A stretch of DNA of 64,000 nucleotides. It comes from Thalassotalea sp. PS06. Its GTDB lineage: Bacteria; Pseudomonadota; Gammaproteobacteria; Enterobacterales; Alteromonadaceae. This document shows, piece after piece, positions 1-8,645 of this stretch. Within the stretch, counting starts at the first letter, position 1. Every line of letters starts with the position of its first letter. A program made the translations under genes and the position numbers. Where the stretch lies: assembly GCF_007197775.1 (NCBI RefSeq), contig NZ_CP041638.1:1612001-1676000 (forward strand), read 5' to 3'. The notes beneath the pieces are model-generated. The model ran no database searches. It saw only the letters and a list, made by a program, of their open reading frames with translations, and was not told the DNA's origin.

Positions 1-1011
1 GTCTCGCAGGCGAAGCTGGCGGGCAATTTCTTCAGCTGCTTCCAGGTTGGTGTTAAATGCCGTCTCTTCGATATCGCTACCCTTAGTTGCACGGGCAGAG
101 TTGATATCGATTGACGTCAATGCTTCCGTTGGGTCGATAACGATTGAACCACCAGAAGGTAAGCGGACTTCACGTTGGAAAGCAGATTCGATTTGCGACT
201 CAATTTGATAATGAGTAAACAGTGGTACGTCGCCTTTGTAGAGTTTTACCTTGTTGATAAAATCCGGACGAACCAATTGAATATGTTCTTTGATGTTGTC
301 ATAAGTTTTCGGACGATCGATAACGATCTCACCAATGTCGCGGCGCAGGTAATCGCGGATAGCGCGTAAAATGACATTACTTTCCTGGTGAATTAAAAAC
401 GGCGCAGGTTTTGAACTTGCCACGTTTTCGATAGAGCGCCAGTAGTGCAACAAGACATTTAAATCGTGAGCAAGCTCTTCATAATCTTTGCCAACACCTG
501 CGGTGCGAACAATTAAACCCATGCCTTTGGGCAGGTCTAGTTTGCTTAATGATTCTTTTAATTCGGTGCGCTCATCACCTTCGATACGACGGGAAATACC
601 GCCTGCACGAGGGTTGTTTGGCATCAACACCAGGTAGCTTCCGGCAAGACTGATAAAGGTAGTTAACGCAGCGCCTTTCTGGCCTCGTTCTTCTTTATCG
701 ATTTGTACAATTACTTCTTGTCCTTCACTTAAAACATCTTTGATATTTGGACGGCCCTGGAAACTATATCCTTGTGGAAAATAGCTTTTGGCAATCTCTT
801 TCATGGGAAGGAAACCGTGGCGCTCGGCACCATAATCGACAAATGCGGCTTCTAGGGAGGGTTCTACTCGGGTAATTTTACCCTTATAAATGTTGGCTTT
901 TTTTTGTTCGTGGCCAGGACTTTCGATATCAAGATCATAAAGGCTTTGGCCGTCAACGAGTGCTACTCGCAGTTCTTCTGACTGAGTAGCATTAATTAAC
1001 ATGCGTTTCAT
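1..1011 (-). CDS. rne: Ribonuclease E, N-terminal part (cut by window edge)
   Basis: This is the first 337 codons of the endoribonuclease that starts most mRNA decay, matures rRNA and tRNA, and scaffolds the degradosome at the inner membrane. The reverse-strand translation begins [20 protein letters not shown] and follows the enterobacterial protein closely: the S1 RNA-binding domain ([20 protein letters not shown], then HGFLP), the 5'-sensor/RNase H-like part ([40 protein letters not shown]) and the start of the catalytic region ([40 protein letters not shown]). The start at 1011 matches the family start exactly. The DNase I-like catalytic Asp residues, the Zn-link and the C-terminal scaffold lie beyond the window. 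It diverges from rluC, as in E. coli. Confidence 0.97.
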   Translation of the reverse strand, partial: MKRMLINATQSEELRVALVDGQSLYDLDIESPGHEQKKANIYKGKITRVEPSLEAAFVDYGAERHGFLPMKEIAKSYFPQGYSFQGRPNIKDVLSEGQEVIVQIDKEERGQKGAALTTFISLAGSYLVLMPNNPRAGGISRRIEGDERTELKESLSKLDLPKGMGLIVRTAGVGKDYEELAHDLNVLLHYWRSIENVASSKPAPFLIHQESNVILRAIRDYLRRDIGEIVIDRPKTYDNIKEHIQLVRPDFINKVKLYKGDVPLFTHYQIESQIESAFQREVRLPSGGSIVIDPTEALTSIDINSARATKGSDIEETAFNTNLEAAEEIARQLRLRD

Positions 1012-1200
1012 TGATTGTGTGACTCTATTTTTTGTCACAACACATGCGAGAGTGCAGGCAATCGTTGCACAATTATAGTTGTGCAAACAGAGGGTTGTCA
1101 GCCTCACGGATGTCAACGCCAGTTATTCTGGGTCTGTTATCTATCTGATTGTTTTTTTCTTACTTTGTTGCAAACAAATACAGCAATTTGGCAACAAGGT
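1012..1200 (-). promoter_or_regulatory. Structured 5' leader of rne
   Basis: The DNA just upstream of rne holds two inverted repeats that would fold in its mRNA. One has 8-bp arms TTGCACAA/TTGTGCAA (1065-1072 and 1079-1086) with a 6-base loop. The other has 7-bp arms TTGTTGC/GCAACAA (1165-1171 and 1191-1197) with a 19-base loop. In E. coli the long rne leader contains hairpins through which RNase E represses its own synthesis. That these hairpins do the same here is an inference, since I cannot align them to the known leader family. Confidence 0.45.
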
Positions 1201-1728
1201 TTTTTAACTATTCACACTCAAAGCAGTGTTGTGCTTATCTTCAGTTTTGCTCATTAATGCTGGATTCAATGTTTATGCTACGACCTTTGATAAGTTACAC
1301 ACATCAGAGTCAGCAAGGGGCAATGCTATCCATGTATCGGGCAAGCCGAAATTAGGGCCTGCAATAAGTTGTACAAGGACGTTGCCGCATCGAACCTCTT
1401 ACAATTCATAAAGAGCTTCGTTTTCTTCAGGTTATTGGAAAAATCATCAATAACCGATTCATTATCCCACTAAAGTGTAGATTAAGGCAACAATAAAGGC
1501 TCGATAAATTGACTTTAATTATTCCTAATTGGAAATAATACCAATCACACTAAGTTAGTGCACAACTGCGAGTTAGGGCAGAGGTTCATTTACAACATAG
1601 ATTTTATTGATATAGTCATTCTATATTAATGAATGGTATAAACTACTGAGATTGCGGAGCATAATCTAAGTTCCTGTGTTAGAATCGAGCTCAGATAAGC
1701 ATTGTCATTAAATCTGTGTGAAAAGTTA
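1201..1728. other. rne-rluC divergent intergenic region
   Basis: No convincing gene is present; the short open frames here are unlike proteins. The stretch 1531-1560 contains the word AATAATACCAATCACAC followed by an odd palindrome CACTAA-G-TTAGTG (1548-1560). The ATACCAAT word recurs near 21215 and, reversed, at 23811, so it is probably part of a dispersed intergenic repeat. Promoters for both flanking genes must lie here, but I could not place a confident -35/-10 pair. Confidence 0.4.
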
Positions 1729-2721
1729 GTGAGTAACCATTCTTCGGCGACAAACGAGCAATCGTCAAGCGCATCAAAACCTAAAGTTCAGTACCACGAA
1801 ATCGATGAAGCCAGTGATGGTCAACGCATTGATAATTTCCTGTTAAAAACCTTGAAAGGGGTGCCAAAGAGCATGATCTACCGCTTGCTGCGCAAGGGGG
1901 AGATTCGCGTCAATAAGAAACGTATCAAGCCTGAGTATCGATTACAGCTCGAAGATGTGGTTCGCATCGCACCGATTCGCATGCCTGACAATCCTGAAAA
2001 AGTATCACCGCAGTTAAACAAAGTTGCGTCCCTGGAAAAGCAAATCCTCTTTGAGGACGATTGTCTGATTGTGATTAACAAACCATCGGGGATGGCGGTT
2101 CATGGTGGCAGTGGATTGAGCTTCGGCCTGATAGAAGCACTTCGTGCCTTAAGACCAAAAGCGAAAATGCTCGAGCTGGTGCATCGACTTGACCGGGATA
2201 CTTCAGGTTGTCTGGTGGTCGCTAAGAAGCGGTCGGCGTTGAGGAATCTGCATGAGCAACTGCGCCATAAAAAAGTGCAGAAGTTTTACCATGCGCTGGT
2301 GAAGGGGCACTGGTCAGCAAAGTTGACGCGCGTTACCGAAGGCCTGAAAAAGAATGAACTTAAATCCGGCGAACGTGTGGTAGTGGTTGATAACCTGCAA
2401 GGCAAAGAGTCAGAAACTCGTTATAAAGTATTGACCCATTATATCGGCGCGACATTAGTACGGGCATTTCCGGTGACTGGCAGAACTCATCAGATCCGAG
2501 TTCACTGCCAGTGTAAAGGTCATCCAATTGCCTGTGATAACAAATACGGCGCTGAAGATTTTACTGCCGATATGCAAGGGAAAGGATTAAAGCGATTATT
2601 TTTGCACGCTGCCAGCATTGAGTTTAATCATCCGAAAGACGACAAACGGGTTAAGTTTGAAGCGCCATATGATCCACAATTGGCAAATGTGCTGAAAAAA
2701 ATGGAAGTGAAGACGTTTTAA
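1729..2721 (+). CDS. rluC: 23S rRNA pseudouridine(955/2504/2580) synthase RluC
   Basis: RluC isomerises uridines 955, 2504 and 2580 of 23S rRNA to pseudouridine. An N-terminal S4 RNA-binding domain (GQRIDNFLLKTLKGVPKSMI, RKGEIRVNKKRIKPEYRL) is followed by the RsuA/RluA catalytic domain with the HRLDRDTSG motif carrying the catalytic Asp, then PVTGRTHQIRVH near the end. The length of about 330 aa is normal. The GTG at 1729 is preferred; an in-frame TTG at 1702 would add nine residues (family members start at about this distance from the S4 domain). Neither start has a strong ribosome-binding site. Its position divergent from rne and next to yceF-yceD-rpmF matches other gammaproteobacteria. Confidence 0.93.
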   Translation: MSNHSSATNEQSSSASKPKVQYHEIDEASDGQRIDNFLLKTLKGVPKSMIYRLLRKGEIRVNKKRIKPEYRLQLEDVVRIAPIRMPDNPEKVSPQLNKVASLEKQILFEDDCLIVINKPSGMAVHGGSGLSFGLIEALRALRPKAKMLELVHRLDRDTSGCLVVAKKRSALRNLHEQLRHKKVQKFYHALVKGHWSAKLTRVTEGLKKNELKSGERVVVVDNLQGKESETRYKVLTHYIGATLVRAFPVTGRTHQIRVHCQCKGHPIACDNKYGAEDFTADMQGKGLKRLFLHAASIEFNHPKDDKRVKFEAPYDPQLANVLKKMEVKTF

Positions 2722-2748
2722 TAACGATTCCTATTTACAGAAATTAGA

Positions 2749-2767
2749 TGCCCGTTGATAACGGGCA
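2749..2767. terminator. Hairpin between convergent rluC and yceF
   Basis: A perfect 8-bp stem TGCCCGTT/AACGGGCA closes a 3-base loop between the two convergent genes. There is no T-run on either side, so intrinsic termination is uncertain. Confidence 0.4.
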
Positions 2768-2780
2768 CCCGCGAGCTTGA

Positions 2781-3371
2781 TTAAGGCTGAGATGCCAGGA
2801 CATCAATGCCCTGATTAGCGAGTAATTTTGTTAACCTGATCAGCGGCAAGCCGATTAACGTGTTCGGGTCGTCCCCCTGCAAACGTTCAAACAGACAGAC
2901 CCCTAAACCTTCACTTTTAAAACTACCGGCACAATTTAACGGTTGTTCTGCCTCTACATAAGAACTTACCTGTTGTAACGTCAGCTCTCTGAAATAAACG
3001 GAAAACGGCTCAACGATAACTTCGTAGTTTTTCGATGCACTATCATAAAGGCACAAGGAGGTAAGAAAGGTGACATGATCACCGCTAAACCTCATCAACT
3101 GCGCAATCGCATTTTTTTCATTTCCCGGTTTACCTAATATATCGCCCTGATGCACAGCAACCTGATCGGAGCCAATAATCAAAGCATCAGGATGATTGTC
3201 GGCAACTTTCCTGGCTTTGCTTACGGCCAGGCGTTCGACTAACTGTTCAGGGGTTTCACCTGCCAGTGGCGCTTCATCAATATTTGGTTTGTCACAAATA
3301 AAGGGAAGGTTTAGCTTTTCTAAGATGGCTTTACGAAAGACCGACGTAGAGCTTAAAACAAGAGTTCTCAT
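2781..3371 (-). CDS. yceF: Maf-family nucleotide pyrophosphatase YceF (m7GTP type)
   Basis: Maf proteins hydrolyse non-canonical nucleoside triphosphates to monophosphates; the YceF subgroup prefers 7-methyl-GTP. The 196-aa protein opens with the substrate-binding motif LVLSSTSVFRKAIL (S-S/T-x-x-R) and has the conserved LAVSKARKVA and LIIGSDQVAV (catalytic Asp) segments, the GDHVTFLTSLCLYD segment and the AGSFKSEGLG and IGLPLIRL segments near the C-terminus. Length and order are typical. It is divergent from yceD, as in E. coli where yceF neighbours yceD-rpmF. Assignment to the m7GTP branch rests on similarity and synteny. Confidence 0.92.
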   Translation of the reverse strand: MRTLVLSSTSVFRKAILEKLNLPFICDKPNIDEAPLAGETPEQLVERLAVSKARKVADNHPDALIIGSDQVAVHQGDILGKPGNEKNAIAQLMRFSGDHVTFLTSLCLYDSASKNYEVIVEPFSVYFRELTLQQVSSYVEAEQPLNCAGSFKSEGLGVCLFERLQGDDPNTLIGLPLIRLTKLLANQGIDVLASQP

Positions 3372-3605
3372 AACGTTAAGGCGTGATTAATGGAGACAAT
3401 AGGGCAATTTTACCTGACCTGAATGACAAGAGAAAGTTGCTCAAGCAAATAGCCTGACATTCTAAAGTGAAAGTGCTTATAAGCGCCTTTGAGTTATAAC
3501 AAATAGTAGCAATGTGTTAAAATGTGTCATTAATTAAGCGAATGCACTTGTTATGCTTAATTTTCTTTTGACACAAGGGCCATCAGCCTTTATCATGCGC
3601 GCCTT

Positions 3606-4118
3606 ATGCAGAACCTTAAACTTCCGATAACCATAGACCCATATAAAAGTGCGCAACGTCGCCTGGTATGTGAAGGCTTTTTTGAGTTATCCGGATTAGA
3701 ACGATTGCACGTCGTGACAGTAGGTCAGGGTGAGCAGGTAAATGTAAAGGTCACCTTTGATGTGGATGAACAGGGCCTGATTGTTATATCAGGAACCGGC
3801 GAAGCATCAGTGTCTTTAACATGTCAGCGTTGTAATGAAGAATTTTCACAGGAATTGAAGGTTGAATTCTGTTATTCTCCTGTGAAGAACGAAGAAGCTG
3901 CTGGTCAGTTACCTTCGTATTATGACGCCGTAGAATTAGATGAAAATGGTGAAGTGAATTTACGCGATTTAGTGGAAGATGAGTTAATCCTTGCGATTCC
4001 GCTAATCCCGAAACATGAACTCGAAGATTGCTCGGCAGATGCCGACAGTACTTGGGGGAAGTTACCGGATACGCTTGAGAAACCGAATCCATTTGATGTA
4101 TTGAAACAACTCAAGTAA
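3606..4118 (+). CDS. yceD: YceD/DUF177 protein, 23S rRNA accumulation
   Basis: YceD proteins are needed for normal 23S rRNA accumulation and are nearly always encoded beside the L32 gene. This 170-aa product has the DUF177 pattern: an N-terminal beta-rich part, then the Cys pair in [12 protein letters not shown] around residue 75, an acidic segment ([20 protein letters not shown]) and a C-terminal LIPKHE...C motif. It is 23 bp upstream of rpmF, which indicates co-transcription. The upstream 234 bp is AT-rich and should contain the operon promoter. Confidence 0.92.
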   Translation: MQNLKLPITIDPYKSAQRRLVCEGFFELSGLERLHVVTVGQGEQVNVKVTFDVDEQGLIVISGTGEASVSLTCQRCNEEFSQELKVEFCYSPVKNEEAAGQLPSYYDAVELDENGEVNLRDLVEDELILAIPLIPKHELEDCSADADSTWGKLPDTLEKPNPFDVLKQLK

Positions 4119-4141
4119 CTTGTGATTTTAGGAGTAAAGTA

Positions 4142-4312
4142 ATGGCCGTACAGAAAAGTAAAAAGTCTCGTTCAAGACGTGGCATGCGCCGTTCACACGA
4201 TGCGTTAACTGCAGAAAACTTATCAGTAGATAGCGTTTCTGGTGAAACTCATCGTCGTCACCACGTAACAGCCGATGGCTATTACAAAGGTGTCAAAGTT
4301 ATCGCTAAATAA
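4142..4312 (+). CDS. rpmF: 50S ribosomal protein L32
   Basis: L32 is a small protein of the large ribosomal subunit. The frame encodes 56 residues beginning [20 protein letters not shown] and ending [10 protein letters not shown], which is diagnostic. It is preceded by a good Shine-Dalgarno (TTTTAGGAGTAAAGTAATG). It lacks the C-terminal zinc-ribbon cysteines found in other bacterial L32 forms, as is usual in gammaproteobacteria. It lies between yceD and plsX, the standard arrangement linking ribosome and lipid synthesis genes. Confidence 0.98.
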   Translation: MAVQKSKKSRSRRGMRRSHDALTAENLSVDSVSGETHRRHHVTADGYYKGVKVIAK

Positions 4313-4326
4313 GCGAGAACACTTTG

Positions 4327-5352
4327 GTGAGTCTAACGGTAGCGTTAGATGTTATGGGGGGCGATAATGGCCCCCTTATAACTTTGCCTGCGGCAAAAAT
4401 GGCAATCGAAACATTGCCCGACCTTCATCTCGTTCTCTGCGGTGATGAAGAGATTATCCAATCCCATCTCAAAAAACTTCATATTTCCGATCATCCCCGA
4501 CTTTCCGTTGTCCATGCCTCCGAAACCATAAACATGGATGAAAAGCCAGCCTTAGCTCTGCGTTGTAAGAAAGATTCTTCAATGCGTAAAGCGCTAAACT
4601 TGGTTCGTGATGACGATGCTCAGGCTTGCGTGAGTGCAGGCAATACCGGTGCGCTTCTGGCAATTGCTCATTTTGTCTTAAAAATGTTGCCTGGCGTAGA
4701 ACGTCCGGCTTTGGTGTCACACCTGCCAATCAGTGACAGCGATTCTCATGTTTTTATGCTCGATTTGGGCGCTAATGTCTTTTGTAATTCTGATACCTTA
4801 TTTCAATTTGCCTTAATGGGTTCCGTCATGGCCGAGCAGGTCGATGGCATTAAAGAGCCAAAAGTGGCGCTGTTAAATATGGGCGAAGAAGACATTAAAG
4901 GTAGCGATCATATCAAGCAGACAGCAACCCTTTTACAGGCCAGCGACTACATAAATTATGTGGGTTTTATCGAAGGTAATGACATCTTCACTGGAAAAGC
5001 CGATGTGATCGTTTGTGACGGCTTCGTCGGCAATGTTGCGTTGAAAACCTGCGAAGGTGTTGCGAACATGGTCATCGACAAGGTCAAAAAAATCGTCAAT
5101 GAAAGTCCTTTTACCCGTTTTCTGGGTGTTTTGTTAAATCCAACCTTAAAAAAAATCCTAAAACGACTGAACCCCGACCAGTATAACGGTGCAAGTCTGT
5201 TAGGATTACGTGGCATTGTGGTTAAGAGCCATGGTAATGCCAATAGTATTGCTTTCTATAATGCGATTTTAGAGGCAGTCAAAGAAGTAGAAAGGCAAGT
5301 TCCTGAGAAAATTAAAAATAAAGTTGAACTGGGATTAATCAAAAGGTCTTAA
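4327..5352 (+). CDS. plsX: Phosphate acyltransferase PlsX
   Basis: PlsX makes acyl-phosphate from acyl-ACP, the acyl donor for PlsY in phosphatidic acid synthesis. The protein starts with the hallmark [13 protein letters not shown], has the [13 protein letters not shown] and ERPALV segments, [21 protein letters not shown] and the C-terminal [16 protein letters not shown] motif. The 341-aa length is normal. I chose GTG at 4327, which gives MSLTVALDV as in relatives; a TTG one codon upstream is possible. The start is 14 bp after rpmF and 8 bp separate it from fabH, so it belongs to the same operon. Confidence 0.95.
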   Translation: MSLTVALDVMGGDNGPLITLPAAKMAIETLPDLHLVLCGDEEIIQSHLKKLHISDHPRLSVVHASETINMDEKPALALRCKKDSSMRKALNLVRDDDAQACVSAGNTGALLAIAHFVLKMLPGVERPALVSHLPISDSDSHVFMLDLGANVFCNSDTLFQFALMGSVMAEQVDGIKEPKVALLNMGEEDIKGSDHIKQTATLLQASDYINYVGFIEGNDIFTGKADVIVCDGFVGNVALKTCEGVANMVIDKVKKIVNESPFTRFLGVLLNPTLKKILKRLNPDQYNGASLLGLRGIVVKSHGNANSIAFYNAILEAVKEVERQVPEKIKNKVELGLIKRS

Positions 5353-5360
5353 CAAAACTT

Positions 5361-6320
5361 ATGTATTCAAAAATTATTGGGACGGGAAGTTATTTTCCGG
5401 AGCAAGTGCGCACCAATGCGGATTTGGAAAAAATGGTCGATACGACCGATCAATGGATCACTGAACGCACCGGTATTAAAGAGCGCCGTATCGCCAATGA
5501 GCAAGAAAATGTTGCCTATATGGGGGCGGAAGCAGCCAAGCAGGCGCTAGATATGGCTGGCCTCGATGTAAAAGACATCGATATGATCGTAATGGGAACC
5601 ACCAGTTCTCACGTCGATCTACCAAGCGCCGCATGCCATGTTCAAAAATACCTGGATGTGCCTAATATCCCTGCGTTTGACGTCGCAGCGGCCTGTTCTG
5701 GTTTTATTTACAGTCTGAGTGTTGCTGATCAATTTATCAAATCAGGCATGTCCAAACGGGTTTTAGTCATAGGTTCCGATGCATTATCTCACATGTGTGA
5801 TCCCGATGACCGTGGCACCATCATCTTGTTTGGCGACGCCGCTGGCGCTGTTATTCTTGAAGCCAGTGAAGAGCAAGGCGTTATCTCTACGCATCTGCAC
5901 GCCGACGGAGAATATGGTGCATTGCTTGGTGCCGATTCGCCAAAACGCGGCGATCTGCTAACCGAAGAAAAAGCGTATATCTACATGAAAGGCAATGAAG
6001 TATTCAAATTTGCCGTAACTCGCCTAAGTGAAATTGTGACAGAAACACTAGCTCACAATAATATGGAAAAATCGGATATTGATTGGTTAGTACCGCATCA
6101 GGCAAACTTACGAATCATTTCTGCTGCTGCGAAAAAACTATCCATGTCGATGGATCAAGTTGTTGTTACCCTGCACAAGCACGGTAATACGTCTGCAGCA
6201 ACCATTCCTACCGCTCTCGATGAAGCCGTACGTGACGGCCGCATCAAACGCGGACAAATCATTCTAATGGAGGCCTTCGGTAGCGGATTTACCTGGGGCT
6301 CAGCTTTGGTACGTTTTTAA
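5361..6320 (+). CDS. fabH: Beta-ketoacyl-ACP synthase III FabH
   Basis: FabH condenses acetyl-CoA with malonyl-ACP to start type II fatty-acid synthesis. The 319-aa protein begins [13 protein letters not shown] and carries the nucleophile Cys112 in [11 protein letters not shown]. The catalytic His is in [12 protein letters not shown] and the Asn in [13 protein letters not shown]; the C-terminal [13 protein letters not shown] is intact. It sits between plsX and fabD with 8 and 11 bp gaps. Family, length and catalytic triad are all clear. Confidence 0.97.
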   Translation: MYSKIIGTGSYFPEQVRTNADLEKMVDTTDQWITERTGIKERRIANEQENVAYMGAEAAKQALDMAGLDVKDIDMIVMGTTSSHVDLPSAACHVQKYLDVPNIPAFDVAAACSGFIYSLSVADQFIKSGMSKRVLVIGSDALSHMCDPDDRGTIILFGDAAGAVILEASEEQGVISTHLHADGEYGALLGADSPKRGDLLTEEKAYIYMKGNEVFKFAVTRLSEIVTETLAHNNMEKSDIDWLVPHQANLRIISAAAKKLSMSMDQVVVTLHKHGNTSAATIPTALDEAVRDGRIKRGQIILMEAFGSGFTWGSALVRF

Positions 6321-6331
6321 AGAGAATTATT

Positions 6332-7261
6332 ATGCAAACGAATTTAGCATTTGTGTTCCCGGGACAGGGCTCACAGTCAATTGGTATGCTGGCAGACTTT
6401 GCCGACAACGAAACGGTTCAGAATACTTTTGCCGAAGCTTCTGAAGCATTAGGTTATGACCTTTGGAAACTTATTCAGGAAGGTCCGGCTGAAAAATTAA
6501 ATCAAACGCAAATTACTCAACCTGCATTGTTAACATCCAGTGTTGCGATGTGGCGCGTGTGGCAGGAAAAGGGTGGTGACACTCCTGCCGTATTGGCTGG
6601 TCATAGCTTAGGTGAATATTCTGCATTAGTTTGTTCCGGCGTATTGACCTTATCTGTTGCGGTGAAATTGGTTGAAAGCCGTGGTAATTATATGCAACAG
6701 GCCGTACCAACAGGTACTGGTGCGATGTTCGCCATTATCGGTCTTGCGGATGATGCGATTGAGCAGGCTTGTGAACAAGCAGCACAAGGTCAGGTTGTAT
6801 CACCGGTTAACTTCAATTCGCCTGGTCAGGTGGTAATTGCCGGTAATAAAGAAGCGGTTGAGCGCGCTGGTGAGCTTTGTAAAGAAGCAGGCGCAAAACG
6901 AGCCCTACCGTTGCCGGTAAGTGTGCCATCACATTGTGCGTTGATGAGCAGTGCTGCAGAAAAACTTGCTGAAGATTTAAAGGCAATTACCTTTAATGCA
7001 CCGCAAATTCCAGTAATCAATAATGTCGATGTAGAAGCCTACAGCGACGGTGAAAAAATCAAAGATGCGCTGATCCGTCAGTTATACAGCCCGGTTCGTT
7101 GGACCGAGACAGTTAATAAGATGGCAGAGCAAGGCGTTGAGTCCTTAGTTGAAGCAGGACCTGGTAAAGTATTACAGGGCCTGACTAAGCGTATAAACAA
7201 ATCATTATCTTGTGCCTCGATTAATACTAGCGGTAGTATTGATGCCGCACTTGAGAAATAA
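6332..7261 (+). CDS. fabD: Malonyl-CoA:ACP transacylase FabD
   Basis: FabD moves malonyl from CoA to ACP, supplying the extender for FabH, FabF and FabB. Conserved features are the N-terminal FVFPGQGSQSIGML, the active-site Ser92 in AGHSLGEYSAL, the oxyanion and carboxylate region around VESRGNYMQ (Arg), the His in VSVPSHCALM and the C-terminal EAGPGKVLQGL. At 309 aa it is full length. It is 11 bp after fabH and 9 bp before fabG. Confidence 0.97.
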   Translation: MQTNLAFVFPGQGSQSIGMLADFADNETVQNTFAEASEALGYDLWKLIQEGPAEKLNQTQITQPALLTSSVAMWRVWQEKGGDTPAVLAGHSLGEYSALVCSGVLTLSVAVKLVESRGNYMQQAVPTGTGAMFAIIGLADDAIEQACEQAAQGQVVSPVNFNSPGQVVIAGNKEAVERAGELCKEAGAKRALPLPVSVPSHCALMSSAAEKLAEDLKAITFNAPQIPVINNVDVEAYSDGEKIKDALIRQLYSPVRWTETVNKMAEQGVESLVEAGPGKVLQGLTKRINKSLSCASINTSGSIDAALEK

Positions 7262-7270
7262 GGAAGTATT

Positions 7271-8017
7271 ATGTCTGGATTATTTAATTTAAATGACAAA
7301 GTGGCACTGGTTACCGGTGCCAGCCGAGGTATTGGTAAAGCAATCGCACAACAACTAGCAGCTGCAGGCGCAACGGTTATTGGTACCGCCACCTCTGAGT
7401 CTGGTGCCAGCGCGATCAGCGATTATCTTGGTGATAACGGCAAAGGTTTCGCGTTAAATGTAACCTCCCAAGAATCCGTTGATGCGTTATTTGCTGCGAT
7501 CAAAGAGCAGTTTGGCGGTGTCGATATTTTGGTAAACAATGCGGGTATCACTCGTGATAACCTGATGATGCGCATGAAAGATGAAGAATGGGATGACATT
7601 ATCAATACCAACCTTTCTTCTTTATATAAACTAAGCAAAGCGGTAATGCGTCCAATGATGAAAAACCGTTCTGGTCGGATTATTAGCATTGGTTCTGTTG
7701 TTGGTTCTATGGGTAATGCTGGTCAGGTTAACTACGCAACAGCAAAAGCCGGCCTGCTAGGTTTCACTAAGTCATTGGCCAAAGAAGTCGCTTCTCGCGG
7801 CATCACCGTTAATGCGGTAGCACCAGGCTTTATCGACACCGATATGACCCAGACGTTAAGTGATGAACAAAAACAAGCCATTTTCTCTCAAGTTCCTGCA
7901 AATCGCTTAGGGCGACCAGAAGAAATTGCTAGCACCGTGGTATTTTTGGCTTCTGATGCTGCTGCTTACATTAACGGTGAAACCATTCATGTAAACGGCG
8001 GTATGTATATGGCTTAA
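7271..8017 (+). CDS. fabG: 3-oxoacyl-ACP reductase FabG
   Basis: FabG is the NADPH-dependent short-chain dehydrogenase that reduces beta-ketoacyl-ACP. The 248-aa protein has the Rossmann glycine motif VTGASRGIGKA, the NNAG motif (DILVNNAGITRDNLMMRM), the catalytic Ser in SIGSVVGSMG and the YxxxK pair in NYATAKAG, and ends with VNGGMYMA as in enterobacterial FabG. Its stop codon lies inside a long perfect palindrome (8013-8034). A 318-base gap then separates it from acpP. Confidence 0.97.
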   Translation: MSGLFNLNDKVALVTGASRGIGKAIAQQLAAAGATVIGTATSESGASAISDYLGDNGKGFALNVTSQESVDALFAAIKEQFGGVDILVNNAGITRDNLMMRMKDEEWDDIINTNLSSLYKLSKAVMRPMMKNRSGRIISIGSVVGSMGNAGQVNYATAKAGLLGFTKSLAKEVASRGITVNAVAPGFIDTDMTQTLSDEQKQAIFSQVPANRLGRPEEIASTVVFLASDAAAYINGETIHVNGGMYMA

Positions 8018-8034
8018 TCGCTTAAGCGATTAAG
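8013..8034. promoter_or_regulatory. 22-bp perfect palindrome over the fabG stop codon
   Basis: The arms CTTAATCGCTT and AAGCGATTAAG are exact reverse complements with no spacer. The palindrome includes the fabG TAA and is followed directly by TTGACGTCAA, itself a 10-bp palindrome and a possible -35 element. No T-run follows. It could be a repressor operator for acpP or a processing or attenuation hairpin. The choice is open. Confidence 0.5.
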
Positions 8035-8335
8035 TTGACGTCAATTTTCTTCAGGTTTTTAGTTTAACCTGTTGATTGTATAGATTTAATTTCAAGGCTT
8101 CAGGTCTTTGAGCTTAAACCGGGCGGAGCCTGAAAGGCTTCTCCTTAAACCGCTACTGAGATACGTGGCCGTGAAAAAAATTCACTTGCAAAACGCGTAT
8201 CTTTAAGCGATAAATATTTGATTAGCCATGAGGTTTGACCAGCTGTAATTTACCGATAAATACTTGCATGGTTAACTCTTGGGGAATAAACTACAGGCAA
8301 TTTTTATAATTGCTAATTTTAGTAAAGGAAAAAAA
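8035..8335 (+). promoter_or_regulatory. fabG-acpP gap: promoter and leader region of acpP
   Basis: There is no gene here. The region has several possible structures. One is a GCCT/AGGC hairpin within 8126-8147. Another is a long-range AGATACG/CGTATCT pair (about 8158-8202) enclosing GTGAA/TTCAC. A near-identical 13-base direct repeat CGATAAATATTTG (8208-8220) and CGATAAATACTTG (8254-8266) has copies 46 bases apart. acpP is very highly expressed in bacteria, so its own promoter in this gap is expected; the assignment of these elements is inference. Confidence 0.4.
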
Positions 8336-8569
8336 ATGAGTACTATCGAAGAACGCGTTAAGAAGATTATTGTTGAGCAATTAGGTGTTAAAGAAGAAGA
8401 AGCAAAAAATGAAGCATCTTTTGTCGATGATTTAGGTGCAGATTCTTTAGATACCGTTGAGCTAGTTATGGCTCTGGAAGAGGAATTCGACACTGAGATT
8501 CCTGACGAAGAAGCGGAAAAAATTACTACTGTTCAAGCTGCAATCGATTACGTTACAGCAAACAGCTAA
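8336..8569 (+). CDS. acpP: Acyl carrier protein
   Basis: ACP carries the growing acyl chain on a 4'-phosphopantetheine arm. The 77-residue acidic protein starts [18 protein letters not shown]. It contains the modification site Ser37 (36 after Met removal) in [20 protein letters not shown]. Its C-terminal half is almost identical to E. coli ACP. The ATG at 8336 is set by AAAGGAAAAAAAATG; an upstream in-frame start at 8279 is not plausible. It is followed by a strong terminator and then fabF. Confidence 0.98.
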   Translation: MSTIEERVKKIIVEQLGVKEEEAKNEASFVDDLGADSLDTVELVMALEEEFDTEIPDEEAEKITTVQAAIDYVTANS

Positions 8570-8587
8570 TCAGCATTGATTCGAAAC

Positions 8588-8616
8588 AGGCGGTTTTTAC
8601 CGCCTTTTTTGTTTTT
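8588..8616 (+). terminator. Rho-independent terminator after acpP
   Basis: A 7-bp stem AGGCGGT/ACCGCCT with a TTTT loop is followed by TTTTTTGTTTTT. It lies between acpP and fabF, so it probably attenuates transcription and leaves acpP far more abundant than fabF. Confidence 0.85.
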
Positions 8617-8645
8617 ATTCATTTCAAACGGAGATTGGATTCGTT

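Noticed and set aside
1015..1411. Three overlapping short open frames in the rne leader
   Set aside because: They are in unrelated frames, Cys/Phe-rich and cover the leader hairpins.
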